DNA of 64,000 nucleotides from Glebionis coronaria (lineage: Eukaryota > Streptophyta > Magnoliopsida > Asterales > Asteraceae), in assembly GCA_025667525.1 (NCBI GenBank), contig CM046875.1:528513079-528577078 (forward strand), read 5' to 3'. Below are positions 59,720 through 64,000 of this stretch, in pieces (positions within the stretch are counted from its first letter, which is position 1; each line of letters opens with the position of its first letter). Made by a program: the position numbers and the translations under genes. The notes under the pieces are model-generated. The model searched no databases and was not told the origin of the DNA. It saw only the letters and a list, made by a program, of their open reading frames with translations.

Positions 59720-60185
59720 CCGTCTCGAGGTTCAATAAGTAAACTACAAAAATAAGATATAATACTACTTGAGTCGACAAACTAATAATCAGTCGTCCCT
59801 CTCAATATACGCACAAGCAAGCGGAGAAACGAGGTGGCACAAAGCACTTAAAAATCTTTTTCCTTAGACGGCCTTTTATAGCTCGTCGCCTTATACCCAC
59901 CTTATAGTTTGTATAAATCGAGTTCAAACTTTTTATTAGTATTTATCTATTTTGCCTTTTTTTTATCGTTTTGGATTCAAATACAATAGCTAGGTGATGA
60001 AATCCCAACTAAGGTCTTATTTGGAAGTAGGTAAATTTATTGTTCTACGTAATATAATATAGTAATCACAAAAAACACGAAAAACGATACATACCATAAT
60101 AATAGAAAAATAACAAAACTTTCCGAGGACGGAAAGGGTCATCAAATCAAAGATCAACAAATCTCCACGAATGAATCGTACACAA
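59720..60185 (-). other. Second Athila leader, PBS-proximal part
   Basis: There is no ORF and nothing recognised. Confidence 0.6.
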
Positions 60186-60205
60186 GATCCCCGGCAGCGG
60201 CGCCA
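60186..60205 (-). other. Primer-binding site, tRNA-Asp type
   Basis: In element orientation TGGCGCCGCTGCCGGGGATC, eight bases after the 5' LTR. It matches tRNA-Asp better than the PBS of the first Athila. Confidence 0.93.
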
Positions 60206-60461
60206 AATTTTTTTGATGTGATGAGGAATGTCAGTGTATTTTAATTAGATACGTTATAGAGCAAATTTAGGAATTACCCTTAGGAAAAGGTAATAATCCA
60301 TAAATAAGCTAAAGACGAATTCAATTAAACACATGAGCGATCCAAGTTCGTTGTACACAAGGATCTTATGAATTTGAGACATTTGTTTTAATTTAGACAA
60401 TCGATTTGAATTGGGTTTCGGTTTTTAATCTAAAATTAATCTTACAATTTTTTAATCCTAA

Positions 60462-61281
60462 GGGGGCGTTTGTTCCTAATTTTGAAATACCAGGTTTTAT
60501 AAGTTGGTAGTATTTTTAATTAAAACAAATGTAAAGCCTGAGTATCTAAAAACTTATGTGTGTTTGGTTAGGAGGGTTTTCTTTTCACATAACTAATGGT
60601 AGATGACGGTATTACCCTTTTGTCATGTAAGCAAATTATCTTGAATCAAGTTAAATCAACAAGATATGAGATACTGGTAAATAAGAAAATAAAAATCAAA
60701 CTAAGAAATTAAAGTCAAAACAAGAGTGCATAATTTAATGACAAAAAACAAATGCAATTAAATTCATTTTAACCAACATCAAGAACATGTTACACTTGTG
60801 AGTGTATCATATGATCGAACCATGCTTTTCAACCCAAATATGTTTTTAGTTAACATATATTCAATCTTTTGTAAACCCATCAATGAACCATCAATAAAAT
60901 CCTTACCTTTTTTTTATAAATTTGACTCAAAGCTAATGAATGCATGTAGAAGCTATTGTGTAAATTGAAGAACCCAAATAAAATGATAAAATGAGATTGT
61001 AGAAATTAATGGAAGTATAGAAAAAAAGGAAGAACGTGGGGAAGAAATGAAGGAGAAGAACATGGGGAAGATAAAGTGTGAGAGGGCATAGTGGTCAAAC
61101 CTTGACACATAATAGTAACGTATTTGAAAACTCTCCTCAGCCTTACGTTTTTATAAACCTACAGATATAGGTATTGTCAGTATTCTAAAACTGTACAAAA
61201 AAGTAACCAAACACGAAAAGAGATGAATTCTATATTTAAAACTACTCAAAACCATCCAAATATAATGAACCAAACAGACCC
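60462..61281. mobile_element. Tourist/Harbinger-like MITE, 820 bp
   Basis: It is present in the 5' LTR and absent from the other LTR at the same place (near 46863). TAA lies on both sides (60459-60461 and 61282-61284). The ends GGGGGCGTTTGTTCC and GAACCAAACAGACCC are imperfect inverted repeats. No ORF. Confidence 0.88.
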
Positions 61282-61536
61282 TAAGTGCATTTATCGTACC
61301 CTAATTAAATTCTAAAAGACAATTATTTAAAATTTAAACTTTTAAACTATTTAAAATTAATAATCTATTTAAAATCTATTTAAAATCAATCTATTTAATT
61401 AAAAATACTTTTACACTATTTAAAATCTAATTAAATAATTTAAAAAACAATTTAAAACAATTTTTATTTAAAACAAAATTAATTAAAAACTAATTTATTT
61501 AAAATCTAATTTTTAAAAACAATTTAAATTTATAAA

Positions 61537-61713
<177 letters not shown>

Positions 61714-61848
61714 AACTTTATAACATTTATTTAAAACAAATTATTAAAACTTATTAAATGAAAACTTTGTATCTAAAGCTATTTAAAAGCTGTCAGTCAA
61801 TATTGATTCAAGCTATATTAAATATAGGGACTGTAATTAAACATAAAC

Positions 61849-61922
61849 AGATGGCTAGAACAATTGGTTAACACATTGTGCTCATGACTAGGAGGTCATG
61901 GGTTCGAGTCCCATAGTGGACA
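61849..61922 (+). repeat. tRNA-like segment in the Athila 5' LTR
   Basis: Same unit as 47301-47374. This copy keeps GGTTAAC in the D-loop region, one base more than the other. The B box is at 61901-61911. Confidence 0.6.
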
Positions 61923-64000
61923 ACGTTTGTGAAATTTTTTTTTTTGGATGATAAAAATAGATTGTGATAGCCCCAGGAGTGACTTAACTGATGATTTAAC
62001 TATTTAGGATTTATAAGTGTGACAGATTGATGCACAGCCCAAACCAAATGTTTGGTTTACTTAATATATGACAGATCAAGTATACTACTTTTATAACAAC
62101 ACAGTCAAGATAATAAATCATTCTATAATTCAGATGAAACAAAATCAAATTAAAAGTTAAAAATCAGGCAAAAATACCAATTCAGATATAACAATTCAGA
62201 TAAACTAATAACAGACTTAATGTATCTCAACAAATATTCAGTAAAGTCATAGATTAAAAACCAAGCTTCCCTAGATTTATTCAGCAAGCAATATTTTGAA
62301 ACATACCAGTTAAATGAAATTAACATAATACTCATTTTAGTGCTTAACAATAGAAGTTGCCCAAACTTGAATCTAATCAACCCTATAAAATTTATCAGCA
62401 GACTAAACATAATCTGAAATAGCAAATTCAACTTCTAATCAGCAAAATACCTATTACTCTAAAGCAAAACGTTTGATAAATCTAATTAAGCACCATCATA
62501 TAACCAAAACAATCTATCCTCATATAACTGATGCAGCAACTATCAAATAATCAGTAAAAGTTCAACAAACTTAACTATTTATGAATAACAAATAACCAAA
62601 TCAGTTTATTCACCAATTACTTGACAAACTCCCAAATATTAGCAGGTTCACACTAAATAGAAATAGTATAAAAGACAGATAACAAATAAACATTAAATAC
62701 CAAAGCAGATTAAAAACTTATTCATTCAAATCAATCTAAACATCACGTCACATAAATTAACTAAATCATTCTAGACATTAAAATCACATAAACATCTTAA
62801 ACACATTAATCTAAAAACATAAAAATAAAATGAGATGACCTTGTTTAGTAGATCCTTTGATGAAGAAGAATGCATTGTACATTTTTTAAAACCGAAACCA
62901 AACCTCCATTACTCGAATCCACCATTCGAACATCAACACCACCAAAACTCAAACCATCATATCATTTGCACCAGAAACAATACACTTCGATCTAATAACT
63001 TGTTTATAAATCTTTCCAGTGGGGGAAGTTTTTCCCCAATTTTCACTTTTATTATTTTATAAAAGCTATTAAACAAGCTTAATTAAGTAATATTCAATAT
63101 TATACCAAGATAGATTAAAAGAAGGAAAAATTGCAATTAAACTTTAACAGTAAGAAAATCAAGACAAATATTCAACTCAAGAGAAACTTTTTATTAATTA
63201 TAGAAATGTGATTACAATACTAAGAAAAGAAAAATACAATTTAATTCCTAAACTTATTTTAGCATAATAACAGTAAAGTAAAAATTGTATTATTGTATTA
63301 AAAATTACACAATAATTGGGGGTTTTTATAGGCAAACCCCCATGCCTGATGATGAAGTTTATTGAGAGGATCTTTAATCTTGGCCTTTGATTACATCACT
63401 CTATTTCTTCTCTTTGATCCAACAGTGGAGAGATGATCACTAGTACACAGATTGCCAACGTGGCATGATTGTGTGTTAGTTGTGCTTTCTCAAATCTGAT
63501 GTGGCATCTTTTAATTGGGTGGATTGGTTGTTGTGAGGTGTTCTGACCAATCACAGGAAGGAAAGGAGCCACGTCATCCGATTTGGACCATCTTCAAGCT
63601 CCGAATTAACAGAGAATTAATTCCAAGCGCGTGTGGCTTCACACGCTTGGAATAAGAAACCCCTAATTTAGGTTAATTAGGGTTTGGGGTGGAAAAGTAT
63701 GGTGAATGGTTATTTTCATTGAGAGAGAAAAGGTAACTTAGGTAGTATCGAAAAGTGAGAGAGGTGAGTGGTTTAATGTGTTTGACCGAATGAAAAGTGA
63801 AAAAGGATTTCACTTTAAGTATTTAACCGTTCATTCTAAACCTAATGGGCCTTCTTCACACTTCATGTTTTATTTGTTAAGATATTGGGCTATTGGCCCA
63901 ATTAATTTCCATCCGTTTCATATGAGTTGTTATTGGGCCATGTTGTGGGCTTGTTTTCCAAAAGTAAATAATTCTTGCTCCTTAAATGGGATTTTGGGCC

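Overview
The window is plant nuclear DNA. It is AT-rich, has no prokaryotic gene organisation, and is built almost entirely of nested LTR retrotransposons plus two TAA-flanked DNA-transposon-like elements. I see no convincing host gene in 64 kb. From memory, the Tekay-type integrase, Athila pol and SIRE pol sequences resemble those of Asteraceae most; that guess needs a database search.

Layout. 1-6191: 3' end of a plus-strand Ty3/gypsy chromovirus (Tekay/Del type; integrase-chromodomain pseudogene, then a 4.7-kb LTR), with a 717-bp Athila-like solo LTR inserted in the LTR (TSD CCCAT). 6192-10784: an unrecognised ORF and a tentative 3.9-kb Athila-like solo LTR. 10790-32533: a minus-strand Ty1/copia SIRE/Maximus element (TSD GTCTA) split by two insertions: a complete 10.4-kb minus-strand Athila in its 3' LTR (11380-21784, TSD GAGGA) and a 2.1-kb non-autonomous LTR element in its gag (28057-30183, TSD CAACA). 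32539-37108: 3' end of a plus-strand SIRE relative (two post-pol ORFs, PPT and LTR). 37851-46615: a minus-strand chromovirus whose 5' LTR is broken at 46616 by a second Athila that runs off the right edge. That Athila carries a 2.26-kb foldback element (57455-59716), an 820-bp MITE (60462-61281) and an (AT)85 tract.

All pol genes are broken by stops and frameshifts, and several catalytic or zinc-binding residues are lost, so nothing here looks autonomous now. The two LTRs of the first Athila differ at about 20 substitutions in 1476 bp by eye, so it is young; the elements it sits in are older.

The most unusual signals are: (1) three short GT...AG introns inside the gag of the 37851 chromovirus, whose removal joins the reading frame at each junction; (2) a TAA-flanked transposon whose interior is a ~20-bp tandem array that flips orientation at its centre, giving a ~1.8-kb hairpin; (3) a palindromic GCGGTTCCTTA cluster ending 29-30 bp upstream of the TATA box in all three SIRE LTRs and repeated inside the elements; (4) a ~240-bp non-coding block with a stem-loop shared by two otherwise diverged Athila families; (5) a hairpin at the first bases of every Athila-type LTR, different in sequence but kept in form; (6) a small post-pol ORF with a shared HHG-CxxC motif in two SIRE relatives.
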